Numbered from the stretch's first letter, positions 1-4,577 are shown. The stretch is DNA of 6,392 nt from an uncultured Selenomonadales bacterium (GCA_946407175.1 CAMJNB010000078.1:1-6392); one strand, 5' to 3'. Notes: generated by a model not told the origin, from the sequence alone. Program-made: numbers and translations.

Positions 1-1
1 T

Positions 2-553
2 GCCGAATTACAAAGTAAATTACCGCAAGGTCAGTATACGTCCAATTTGATACGTCGTTTAACTTTGAAAAGAAATAACCGCGTCAATGACTGTATAAAG
101 AAAACGGCGCGATATATCGTCAATCATTGCATAGAACACAACATCGGAACAATAGTTTGTGGGTACAATCTTGATTTCAAGCGCAGTATAAATCTGGGAA
201 GTAAAACGAATCAGAACTTCACACAAATTAGTTTCGGAAATCTTAGGGAACACCTTGAAAATCTTTGTAGCAGATATGGTATGCAATACGTCGAACAGGA
301 AGAAAGCTATACAAGCAAGGCAAGTTTTTTAGATTTAGATTTTCTTCCAGTGTACAATGCGGACAATCCTAAAGAATACAAATTCAGTGGAAAAAGAATC
401 AAGCGTGGTTTGTATAAAAGCGCAGACGGACGAATAGTAAATGCAGACGTAAACGGCGCGGCAAATATATTGAGAAAAAGTAGCCAGAACTTCGATTTTG
501 AAGAACTGAGTAGGGGGCTATTGGCTAGTCCTTTAAGAATTAAGCTTGCTTAA
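2..553 (+). CDS. tnpB: TnpB-type RNA-guided nuclease, C-terminal part (5' end outside window)
   Basis: The frame is open to the window edge; the TTG at 47 is internal, because TnpB-like residues continue upstream of it (LPQGQYTSN before LIRR). TnpB proteins are RuvC-fold nucleases of IS200/IS605 elements, guided by an RNA made from the element's right end. The visible part matches the RuvC half: a basic helix, the strand TIVCGYNLD, QISFGNLREHLE, the block EESYTSKASFLD (nt 299-334) and the final RuvC-III motif NADVNGAANILRK with its Asp at nt 446-448. Two departures from textbook TnpB are visible. The strand that normally carries the RuvC-II Glu has Gly (nt 161-163), and the four zinc-finger cysteines between TSKAS and NADVN are absent. 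Both fit a TnpB sub-lineage rather than random decay, since the frame is intact to its stop. Activity cannot be judged without the N-terminal half. Confidence 0.88.
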   Translation, partial: AELQSKLPQGQYTSNLIRRLTLKRNNRVNDCIKKTARYIVNHCIEHNIGTIVCGYNLDFKRSINLGSKTNQNFTQISFGNLREHLENLCSRYGMQYVEQEESYTSKASFLDLDFLPVYNADNPKEYKFSGKRIKRGLYKSADGRIVNADVNGAANILRKSSQNFDFEELSRGLLASPLRIKLA

Positions 554-613
554 TTGCTTAAGAATCCCCGCCTTTAGGCGCGGGGAGTGTCAAGATAGAC
601 TTTCTAAAATTAA
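430..613 (+). ncRNA. Candidate omegaRNA (reRNA) with guide, limits approximate
   Basis: In characterised TnpB systems the guide RNA comes from the 3' end of tnpB through the element's right end, and the guide is the flanking DNA just outside the element. Here the last ~120 nt of tnpB, a small hairpin (539-554) and the right-end hairpin (566-585) would form the scaffold, and the guide would begin after TCAA at 594, in the exbB leader. The limits are inference: no promoter or processing site was identified. The hairpins are seen; the RNA is predicted from family knowledge. Confidence 0.35.
539..593 (+). repeat. IS200/IS605 right end: two hairpins and cleavage-like TCAA
   Basis: ATTAAG-CTTG-CTTAAT (539-554) is a perfect 6-bp stem with a 4-nt loop that includes the tnpB stop codon. 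It is followed by CCCC-GCC-TTTA-GGC-GC-GGGG (566-585), a GC-rich hairpin with a 2-nt asymmetry on the 3' side, then AGTG and TCAA. The octamer TTAAGAAT occurs twice (533-540 and 558-565), flanking the first hairpin. Such imperfect hairpins near the end are what Y1 transposases recognise on single-stranded DNA. The GC-rich hairpin could also act as a weak terminator, but no U-tract follows it. Confidence 0.75.
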
Positions 614-633
614 AATTTTGGGGACGTGAGATT

Positions 634-1257
634 TTGGACGTAATAGAGATTTTCACAAAAGGCGGCACGGTGATGTACCTGCTCTTACTTTGCTCGATTG
701 CCGTAATTGCGATTGGCATTGAAAGGCTGACTTGTTATCACTACGCGGGTAATAACGGCACTGCTTTTTTGGAAAATCTTTCTGACAAATTGCGAAGTCA
801 AAGCCTTAATCAAGTTGCCGACTTCTGTCACGCCGAAAAAAGTCTTGTAGGCGAAGTTGCTTTTTCCGGCGTACTTGCCGCGACGCGAAATGAAAATATC
901 GAAGTGGCGCTGGATATGGCGTACAGTGAATCGGCAATGAAACTGCGCGCGCGGTTGAATTACCTTTCAATGATTGTAACTTTATCGCCTCTTTTGGGAC
1001 TTCTCGGTACCATTTCAGGTATGATTGAGGCTTTTAACATTTTTAATCTGCAGGCAGGTCAACCGCTGGCAATAACCGGCGGAATCGGGGAGGCGTTGAT
1101 AGCGACGGCAACCGGTCTTTGCGTAGCGATTTTGGCGCTGATTGTTCACACATACCTTGCGCAGAAGCTTGATGAAATTCTGGCGAAATTGGAAAAAGCC
1201 GCGTCCATTGTTCAAGGCGCGTTGAGTGGGAAGGGTGAAAACAATGCGACGCCGTGA
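634..1257 (+). CDS. exbB: ExbB/TolQ/MotA-family proton channel subunit
   Basis: Inner-membrane subunit that, with ExbD, forms a proton channel powering TonB. The 207-residue protein has three membrane segments: about 14-31 (MYLLLLCSIAVIAIGIE), about 110-135 with the family motif SPLLGLLGTISGM, and about 148-174 with GGIGEALIATATGL. Glu153 in the third segment and the Thr residues after it (158, 160) are the polar pore residues of the family. The usual Pro in GLxVAIPAL is Leu here (GLCVAILAL). The cytoplasmic loop lies between segments 1 and 2. I chose the TTG at 634 because it keeps the conserved KGGxVMY N-terminus; the Shine-Dalgarno is weak (GTGAG 626-630 or GGGG 620-623), and an ATG at 673 is the alternative. 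It overlaps exbD by 14 nt. TolQ is an alternative name, but the downstream TonB-like protein favours ExbB. Confidence 0.9.
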   Translation: MDVIEIFTKGGTVMYLLLLCSIAVIAIGIERLTCYHYAGNNGTAFLENLSDKLRSQSLNQVADFCHAEKSLVGEVAFSGVLAATRNENIEVALDMAYSESAMKLRARLNYLSMIVTLSPLLGLLGTISGMIEAFNIFNLQAGQPLAITGGIGEALIATATGLCVAILALIVHTYLAQKLDEILAKLEKAASIVQGALSGKGENNATP

Positions 1258-1654
1258 CTTTCGCGAAGATAAACAGCCGCTTGTCATGATTATTCCGATG
1301 ATTGACATAATGCTTTTTCTTTTGGTCTTTTTTATGTTGAGCACGATTTACATGGTGCAGACGAACAACTTCAACGTGGATTTGCCGAAGTCGGAAGGTA
1401 CGCGGCAGGAAATTGAACCGAAAGTCGCGGCAATCACGGTGACGGCAGGCGGCGAAATTTTTTACGATGACAGTAAAATTTTGGATAAAAATTTAATTCA
1501 GCTGGTAAATCACGAATTGACTAAGGATGCCGAAACGATTTTTGTAATTTACGGCGACAGAGCCGCGCGGTATGAAAATGTTGCAAAAGTTTTGGAAGTG
1601 CTGAAAAAATCCGGTGCGCGTCACGTCTCCATTGCGACGGAGCTTAAAAATTAG
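1244..1654 (+). CDS. exbD: ExbD/TolR-family biopolymer transport protein
   Basis: Partner of ExbB; its single membrane helix sits in the ExbB pore and carries the protonatable Asp. From the ATG at 1244 (preceded by AAGGGTGA, 1231-1238) the protein has 136 residues: a short basic cytoplasmic tail (MRRRDFRED), a membrane helix at about 13-35 with Asp21 in PMIDIMLFLLVFF, the NVDLPKS linker, and a periplasmic domain ending in GDRAARYENVAKVLEVLKK...VSIATE, a typical ExbD C-terminus. A GTG at 1226 in the same frame is an alternative start, but the ATG has the better Shine-Dalgarno spacing. The start lies inside the end of exbB, so the two are translationally coupled, as usual for this pair. Confidence 0.92.
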   Translation: MRRRDFREDKQPLVMIIPMIDIMLFLLVFFMLSTIYMVQTNNFNVDLPKSEGTRQEIEPKVAAITVTAGGEIFYDDSKILDKNLIQLVNHELTKDAETIFVIYGDRAARYENVAKVLEVLKKSGARHVSIATELKN

Positions 1655-1705
1655 TTGCACGCTTAAATTTAGTCTCAAGCTTAAATTTAGTTACACGCCT
1701 AAAAC
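1651..1705 (+). repeat. Three-copy 18-19-bp tandem repeat between exbD and tonB
   Basis: Units: TTAGTTGCACGCTTAAAT (1651-1668), TTAGTCTCAAGCTTAAAT (1669-1686) and TTAGTTACACGCCTAAAAC (1687-1705), followed by a partial TTAGTGG that runs into the tonB ribosome binding site. The first unit contains the exbD stop codon, and AGCTTAAAAATTAG at the end of exbD (1641-1654) looks like a further decayed copy. It has no stable hairpin and no coding potential. It lengthens the exbD-tonB spacer within an otherwise tightly packed operon. Confidence 0.8.
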
Positions 1706-1710
1706 TTAGT

Positions 1711-1725
1711 GGAGGTTTTAAATTG
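1711..1725 (+). promoter_or_regulatory. Strong ribosome binding site that fixes the tonB TTG start
   Basis: GGAGG at 1711-1715, then 7 nt, then TTG at 1723-1725. This is by far the best initiation signal in the operon and decides the rare TTG start. The Shine-Dalgarno adjoins the last partial unit of the upstream tandem repeat. Confidence 0.8.
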
Positions 1726-2430
1726 GATTATCGACCGCGTTGGGAAAGGATAATTTTAATTGCGGCAGTTTTTAATCTCGCCGTGATGTTCGCTCTTACG
1801 TCGAGTTTGTCACTGCCAAAAACTGAAACGGTGCGCGAAAATTTACAGATGGTTCAATGGACAGATTCAGCCGCTGATGCAGTTCCCACCGCGTTACAAG
1901 AAGAAGTTCAAACCTTCCCCGAAATTAAATTGCCGCCGTTGGAAATACCGAAATTTGAACCGATACCGCCGCCTGAATCTGTCGAAGTTGAAAAAGTAGA
2001 AACGCCGATTGAACCGCCTAAAGAGACCGCGTCGTCTGCCGAAAGTAAGCCGGCTGAAAGTGAAAAGCCGGTTGAAAATGAAAAGCCGACTGAACCTAAG
2101 CCGCAGGAAAATAATTCGCAAAGTAAATTAATCGCCATTGTCAAGGTTTATCCCCGCGATTTAACAGAACAATTTTTGGCAAGCGGCGTCGTTAAAGAAA
2201 AAATTACGCTGAATGATGAAAAAATTATTGTCGCAGTCACAATCGGCGTTGACGGCAAAGTTAAAAGTGCCGAGATTGTAAGCGGCGCAGGTGATGATGA
2301 GCGCGGCAGGATTATAAATTTTGTTTCACAAACTGCCGCGTCAAGTTGGATTTTTGAACCGTATCTTGATGAGGATGGCAACCCTGTCGAATTGCAGACG
2401 CAACTTGAATTTACTGCCGCCGATTTTTAA
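1723..2430 (+). CDS. tonB: TonB-like periplasmic energy transducer
   Basis: Spans the periplasm to pass ExbBD-derived energy to outer-membrane TonB-dependent receptors. The 235-residue protein shows the full TonB layout: a short cytoplasmic end (MDYRPRWER), an uncleaved signal-anchor helix at about 10-28, a Pro/Glu/Lys-rich spacer at about 65-128 and a C-terminal TonB domain at about 139-233. The domain matches the family: KVYPRDL, then VAVTIGVDGKVKSAEIVSGAG, then SSWIFEPYLDEDGNPVELQ, equivalent to the W-x-[FY]-x-P region of TonB. Length is close to E. coli TonB (239 aa). The canonical SxxxH motif of the anchor helix is not evident. It is the last gene of the exbBD operon. A TolA role is possible but fits less well, because TolA has a long helical middle domain. 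Confidence 0.88.
   Translation: MDYRPRWERIILIAAVFNLAVMFALTSSLSLPKTETVRENLQMVQWTDSAADAVPTALQEEVQTFPEIKLPPLEIPKFEPIPPPESVEVEKVETPIEPPKETASSAESKPAESEKPVENEKPTEPKPQENNSQSKLIAIVKVYPRDLTEQFLASGVVKEKITLNDEKIIVAVTIGVDGKVKSAEIVSGAGDDERGRIINFVSQTAASSWIFEPYLDEDGNPVELQTQLEFTAADF
2041..2103 (+). repeat. In-frame 18-bp repeats coding the TonB spacer (E-x-E-K-P-x)
   Basis: Two near-identical 18-bp units, GAAAGTGAAAAGCCGGTT (2056-2073) and GAAAATGAAAAGCCGACT (2074-2091), flanked by shorter related units (2041-2055 and 2092-2103). They encode ESKPA-ESEKPV-ENEKPT-EPKP. Multiples of three preserve the frame, so copy-number change would alter the length of the periplasm-spanning segment. Confidence 0.75.
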
Positions 2431-2448
2431 AGAAAATAAAAACGCGGC

Positions 2449-2477
2449 TTGAAAAAGGCGTTTGGCTGTGGTATTAT
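2449..2477 (+). promoter_or_regulatory. Sigma-70-type promoter for short antisense RNA
   Basis: TTGAAA (2449-2454), a 17-bp spacer, then TATTAT (2472-2477). Spacing is ideal and each hexamer is one mismatch from consensus. It starts 18 bp after the tonB stop and no plus-strand gene follows before the convergent ABC-F gene, so its product is expected to be a short untranslated RNA starting near 2484. Confidence 0.65.
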
Positions 2478-2503
2478 GAATAAGCCTTGAATAAGGAATT
2501 AAA

Positions 2504-2517
2504 CGCATTTAACATGT
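2504..2517 (+). repeat. Direct repeat copy 1 (in antisense RNA)
   Basis: CGCATTTAACATGT, identical to 2698-2711 and 194 bp away. Part of it belongs to the perfect 12-bp palindrome TTAACATGTTAA (2509-2520). Lying in the antitoxin RNA, it provides perfect complementarity to the toxin mRNA. The palindrome could alternatively be an operator. Confidence 0.85.
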
Positions 2518-2522
2518 TAAGC

Positions 2523-2583
2523 ACTAAAACTAAAATCTCCCTTGCAGTTTTCCGACAACTACTTGGGAGATTTTAGTTTAGTC
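2523..2583. terminator. Shared bidirectional terminator hairpin
   Basis: A 15-bp perfect stem, AAACTAAAATCTCCC (2527-2541) with GGGAGATTTTAGTTT (2565-2579), extended by ACT/AGT across one bulged A, with a 23-nt loop (2542-2564) that has a short internal AGTT/AACT pairing. On either strand the GGGAG arm is followed by ATTTTAGTTT, so it can stop transcripts from both sides: the plus-strand antisense RNA and the minus-strand toxin mRNA. Because both RNAs contain it, their loops are fully complementary and could pair first. It may also catch readthrough from tonB. The GC core is short (CTCCC), so efficiency is uncertain. Confidence 0.7.
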
Positions 2584-2605
2584 CGTCTAGAATTATCTAC
2601 CGGAC
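2581..2605 (-). other. Second small hairpin in toxin mRNA 3' UTR
   Basis: GTCCG (2581-2585) pairs with CGGAC (2601-2605), with an inner TAGA/TCTA stem and an ATTA loop. It lies between the toxin stop codon and the shared terminator and could stabilise the toxin mRNA. Modest stability; role unknown. Confidence 0.4.
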
Positions 2606-2628
2606 ATGCAGGTTGTTAAGCTCTGCCG

Positions 2629-2709
2629 TTAGAAAAGTTTTTTGCTAATGTAATTGGCGACGACTCCTGCGAGTACACCAATTCCAAAAGCAACGATCGC
2701 ATTTAACAT
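2629..2709 (-). CDS. Fst-like small hydrophobic peptide (predicted type I toxin), 26 aa
   Basis: A short ORF easily missed by gene callers: ATG at 2709-2707, TAA at 2631-2629. GGAGG (2723-2719) sits 9 nt before the ATG, the strongest ribosome binding site in the window, which is the main reason to believe it. The peptide is one membrane-spanning stretch (about residues 4-21, Ile/Val/Ala/Gly-rich) with a basic end SKKLF. The segment GVVANYISKKL aligns without gaps to GLVLEMISRVL of Fst, the 33-residue membrane toxin of plasmid pAD1, sharing G, V, I, S, K/R and L. Expected action by analogy: insertion in the inner membrane, disturbing membrane or envelope integrity. The surrounding promoters, antisense RNA and shared terminator match the par/Fst locus. 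Alternative: a small membrane regulator with no toxicity. The ORF is nearly certain, the toxin role probable. Confidence 0.75.
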   Translation of the reverse strand: MLNAIVAFGIGVLAGVVANYISKKLF

Positions 2710-2711
2710 GT
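2698..2711 (-). repeat. Direct repeat copy 2 (over toxin start codon)
   Basis: Identical to 2504-2517. On the mRNA strand it reads ACATGTTAAATGCG, covering the ATG and codons 2-4. AGCAC (2715-2719) matches 2520-2524 of the other copy after a 3- versus 2-nt gap, so complementarity with the antisense RNA reaches the edge of the Shine-Dalgarno. Confidence 0.85.
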
Positions 2712-2719
2712 CACAGCAC

Positions 2720-2753
2720 CTCCCTTCGTCGAAAATTTACCGACAGAAAGGAA
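2720..2753 (-). promoter_or_regulatory. Leader stem-loop sequestering the toxin Shine-Dalgarno
   Basis: In the toxin mRNA, UUCCUUUC-U-GUCG (2753-2741) pairs with CGAC-GAAGGGAG (2731-2720) around a 9-nt loop (2740-2732), with one bulged U and two G-U pairs. Most of GGGAGG is therefore buried. Fst mRNA uses a comparable 5' stem-loop to hold translation low. Pairing was read by eye, not computed. Confidence 0.6.
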
Positions 2754-2766
2754 CGGCATTGACGCG

Positions 2767-2795
2767 ATTATATCACTAAAAAATATTTTTGAAAA
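2767..2795 (-). promoter_or_regulatory. Promoter of the toxin mRNA (extended -10)
   Basis: On the minus strand: TTTTCA (2795-2790), a 17-nt spacer, then TATAAT (2772-2767), a perfect -10 preceded by TG-A, giving the extended -10 TGATATAAT. The start is expected near 2760, giving a 51-nt leader and an mRNA of about 238 nt to the shared terminator. The -35 is only 4/6, which an extended -10 tolerates. It lies directly downstream of the ABC-F terminator, so the toxin is not expressed by readthrough. Confidence 0.7.
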
Positions 2796-2824
2796 TAAAA
2801 AAGCCCGACGCAATGTCAGGGCTT
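2791..2824 (-). terminator. Rho-independent terminator of the ABC-F gene
   Basis: On the minus strand AAGCCC (2824-2819) pairs with GGGCTT (2806-2801); after a bulged T, GAC pairs with GTC around the loop ATTGC. A T-rich tract (TTTTTTATTTTC) overlaps the end of the stem and follows it. It lies 24 bp after the ABC-F stop codon. Confidence 0.85.
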
Positions 2825-2847
2825 ATTGTTTTATCGAGACTTAATTT

Positions 2848-4503
2848 TCAATCAAGTAAAGTCGAATAAAGCGCGTCAATCTCTTTCAATTTGAGTTCGT
2901 GCTCCGCCGCCAATTCTGCCAACTTCGCAGGGTCGACGGCGTTATTTATTTCGTGTTCAAGCATTTTCAATTCCATTTCGTACATTTTCAGCGTGGCTTC
3001 CAACTTTTCAAACTGCACGTCGACTTTCGGCGCAGACTTCGACTTAATCGATGACGTAACTTTTTCAGCGGCAGTTTTAGTCTTCGCAATTTTGTCCTGC
3101 TTTACCGGTTGAACTTCGCGCTTTTCAAATTCAATGACGCGCGTCGTGACTGAATCAAGTAAATATCGGTCATGCGTGACGATTAAAATGGTGCCGTCGA
3201 ATGAGTTTAGCGCTGACTCTATTGCCTCTCGCGCAGGTAAATCCAAATGGTTTGTCGGCTCGTCGAGTATTAAAAAGTTCGCGCCTTGCAGAATTAATTT
3301 CGCCAATGCCACGCGCGTTTTTTCGCCGCCGGAAAGTGCGCCAATCGGTTTTTCTACAATCTGCGCACCTAAGTCAAGCCGTGCCAATTCGGAGCGTGCT
3401 TTTTCAAGCGTCAAATTAAATTCGTTCACCAACTCTTCAATCGGTGTCATGTTTACGTTTAAATCTTCATGTCCCTGCGAAAGGTAGCCGATTTTCACGC
3501 GGTTACCAATTTTTATTTCGCCGCTGTCCGCTTTAAGCTCACCGACGATGATTTTAAGCAAGGTGGACTTGCCGACGCCGTTTTTGCCGATTAAGCCGAC
3601 CTTTTCGCCTTTTACAATTTCGAGACTGAAATTTTTTATAACGCCTTTAAAATTCACGTCGTCAAGAATCAAAACTTTGTTGGCAGATTCGGCGGCGTCA
3701 CCGAGTTTAACTTTGACAACTTCGTTTGACGGCGGCTTTTCAAGGCGTTCCATTCTGTCCAAAATATTTTGTCGACTGCGCGCGCGTTTAGCCGTAGACG
3801 CACGGACTTTATTACGCCGCACGAAATCTTCCAGCTTGGCAATTTCTTCTTGCTGTTTCTCGTACGCTTTCCATTCGTATTCGCGTCGTTCGGTTTTAAG
3901 CTGAAAATATTTTTCGTAGTTGCCGGCATAAAGCGTCGCCTTGCCGTTTTCCATATCCAAAATTTTTTCAACGCAATTTTGCAAAAAGTGTCTGTCATGC
4001 GTGACGGCAATGACGGTGCCGCGATAATTTTTTATGAAGTCTTCCAAAAAATCTATGGCGTAAATGTCAAGGTGGTTAGTCGGCTCGTCAAGAATTAAAA
4101 TACGCGGCTCGTTTAAAAGCGCCCGCGCCAAAGTTATTTTTCCCGTTTCACCGCCGCTGAAATTTTTCGGATTTTTGGCAAGTTCGGATTCGGTAAAGCC
4201 GAGACCGTACAAAATTTTTCGCACTTGAAATTCTTCCGCACCGTCGCGTAACATTTCATCAAGCAAAGTTGACTGCGTAAAATTCGGCATTTGTTCGGCG
4301 TAACCTATATCTTCCTGCCGCAGTCCGATTAATTTACCGGCGTCGTAATCTTCAATGCCGATCATAATTTTAAGCAATGTAGATTTACCGGCGCCGTTTT
4401 TGCCGACGATGCCGACTTTTTCACCGTCTTGTATTTTAAAACTTATGTCAGAAAAAATTGTTCGTTCACCGAAAGACTTTGTTAAATTTTCAATTTGAAT
4501 CAT
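2848..4503 (-). CDS. ABC-F family ATPase (YdiF/Uup-like), probably ribosome-associated
   Basis: Soluble tandem ABC ATPase of 551 residues with no membrane domain; ABC-F proteins bind the ribosomal E site and rescue or tune stalled translation, and some give antibiotic protection. Visible: Walker A1 GKNGAGKST (34-42), signature 1 FSGGETGK (115-122), Walker B1 RILILDEPTNHLD, switch His169; an inter-domain linker (about 195-275) that is long, charged and helical; Walker A2 GKNGVGKST (306-314), signature 2 LSGGEKTR (390-397), Walker B2 FLILDEPTNHLD, switch His444. A basic Lys-rich stretch and a predicted coiled coil (about 495-551) end the protein, as in Uup/YdiF. Signature 1 is slightly unusual (F for L, TGK for TR). 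No clear Shine-Dalgarno precedes the ATG; the leader is made of 7-bp repeats. It is more likely a housekeeping factor than a resistance gene; the exact subfamily needs a tree. Confidence 0.92.
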   Translation of the reverse strand: MIQIENLTKSFGERTIFSDISFKIQDGEKVGIVGKNGAGKSTLLKIMIGIEDYDAGKLIGLRQEDIGYAEQMPNFTQSTLLDEMLRDGAEEFQVRKILYGLGFTESELAKNPKNFSGGETGKITLARALLNEPRILILDEPTNHLDIYAIDFLEDFIKNYRGTVIAVTHDRHFLQNCVEKILDMENGKATLYAGNYEKYFQLKTERREYEWKAYEKQQEEIAKLEDFVRRNKVRASTAKRARSRQNILDRMERLEKPPSNEVVKVKLGDAAESANKVLILDDVNFKGVIKNFSLEIVKGEKVGLIGKNGVGKSTLLKIIVGELKADSGEIKIGNRVKIGYLSQGHEDLNVNMTPIEELVNEFNLTLEKARSELARLDLGAQIVEKPIGALSGGEKTRVALAKLILQGANFLILDEPTNHLDLPAREAIESALNSFDGTILIVTHDRYLLDSVTTRVIEFEKREVQPVKQDKIAKTKTAAEKVTSSIKSKSAPKVDVQFEKLEATLKMYEMELKMLEHEINNAVDPAKLAELAAEHELKLKEIDALYSTLLD

Positions 4504-4507
4504 ATTG

Positions 4508-4577
4508 TTAGCCGGTAGCTAGTAGCTGTTAGCTCGTAACTCCTAATTCTTAATTCTACATTCTTAATTCTACAAAG
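4508..4577. repeat. Ten-unit heptamer repeat array (NTARYTN-like)
   Basis: Reading the plus strand in steps of 7: TTAGCCG GTAGCTA GTAGCTG TTAGCTC GTAACTC CTAATTC TTAATTC TACATTC TTAATTC TACAAAG. The shared core is TA(A/G)(C/T)T at a fixed phase. It fills the spacer between the ABC-F start and the upstream gene and reaches over the latter's stop codon (4570-4572). It resembles the short tandemly repeated heptamers known from cyanobacterial genomes. On the minus strand it makes up the ABC-F leader and carries GGAG far (about 35 nt) from the ATG. Confidence 0.8.

Larger units (their letters stand above)
1..593 (+). mobile_element. IS200/IS605-family element, right portion only
   Basis: The window opens inside a TnpB gene that is followed at once by the palindromic right end typical of IS200/IS605 elements: hairpins at 539-554 and 566-585, then GTGTCAA. 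TCAA (590-593) is the kind of tetranucleotide at which the right end of IS608 is cleaved, so I place the element boundary there by analogy. The left end, and any TnpA Y1 transposase, lie outside the window, so I cannot say whether the element is autonomous or a TnpB-only (IS1341-like) form. Elements of this family make no target duplication, so none was expected. Confidence 0.8.
2484..2583 (+). ncRNA. Predicted antitoxin RNA (RNA II-like) of a type I toxin-antitoxin locus
   Basis: About 100 nt, from the predicted start near 2484 to the end of the long inverted repeat (2523-2583). It carries the 14-nt sequence at 2504-2517, the exact complement of the toxin mRNA over its start codon, and, after a 2-nt (versus 3-nt) gap, AGCAC (2520-2524), which also complements the mRNA just upstream of the start. 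TGTTAAGC (2515-2522) additionally complements the mRNA just after the toxin stop codon (2614-2621). There is no ORF of note. It corresponds in position and logic to RNA II of pAD1 par. The RNA is predicted from promoter, terminator and complementarity only. Confidence 0.6.

Noticed and set aside
605..610. TAAAAT as -10 of an exbB promoter
   Set aside because: No -35-like hexamer lies 16-18 bp upstream, where the IS right-end hairpin sits, so I do not call it.
1894..2144. Phe/Arg-rich and Ser/Gly-rich frames opposite the tonB spacer
   Set aside because: They are the reverse reading of the Glu/Pro/Lys repeat codons and look like no real protein.
2440..2463. AAACGC...GCGTTT hairpin just after the tonB stop as the operon's terminator
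   Set aside because: Only 6 bp with a 12-nt loop and just TTT following; it also overlaps the -35 of the plus-strand promoter. The hairpin at 2523-2583 is a far better stop.
2475..2516. A second mini-ORF on the minus strand starting MLNA at direct repeat copy 1 (13 codons)
   Set aside because: It has no Shine-Dalgarno at a usable distance and is not hydrophobic. The shared first codons come from the direct repeat, which is better explained as an antisense pairing site.
2891..3904. Several open frames on the plus strand opposite the ABC-F gene
   Set aside because: They have no ribosome binding sites, and the opposite strand codes an intact conserved protein with all its motifs; they are shadows of its codon use.
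4508..4577. Heptamer array as a CRISPR-like array
   Set aside because: Units are 7 bp, contiguous, without spacers and degenerate; there are no cas genes.
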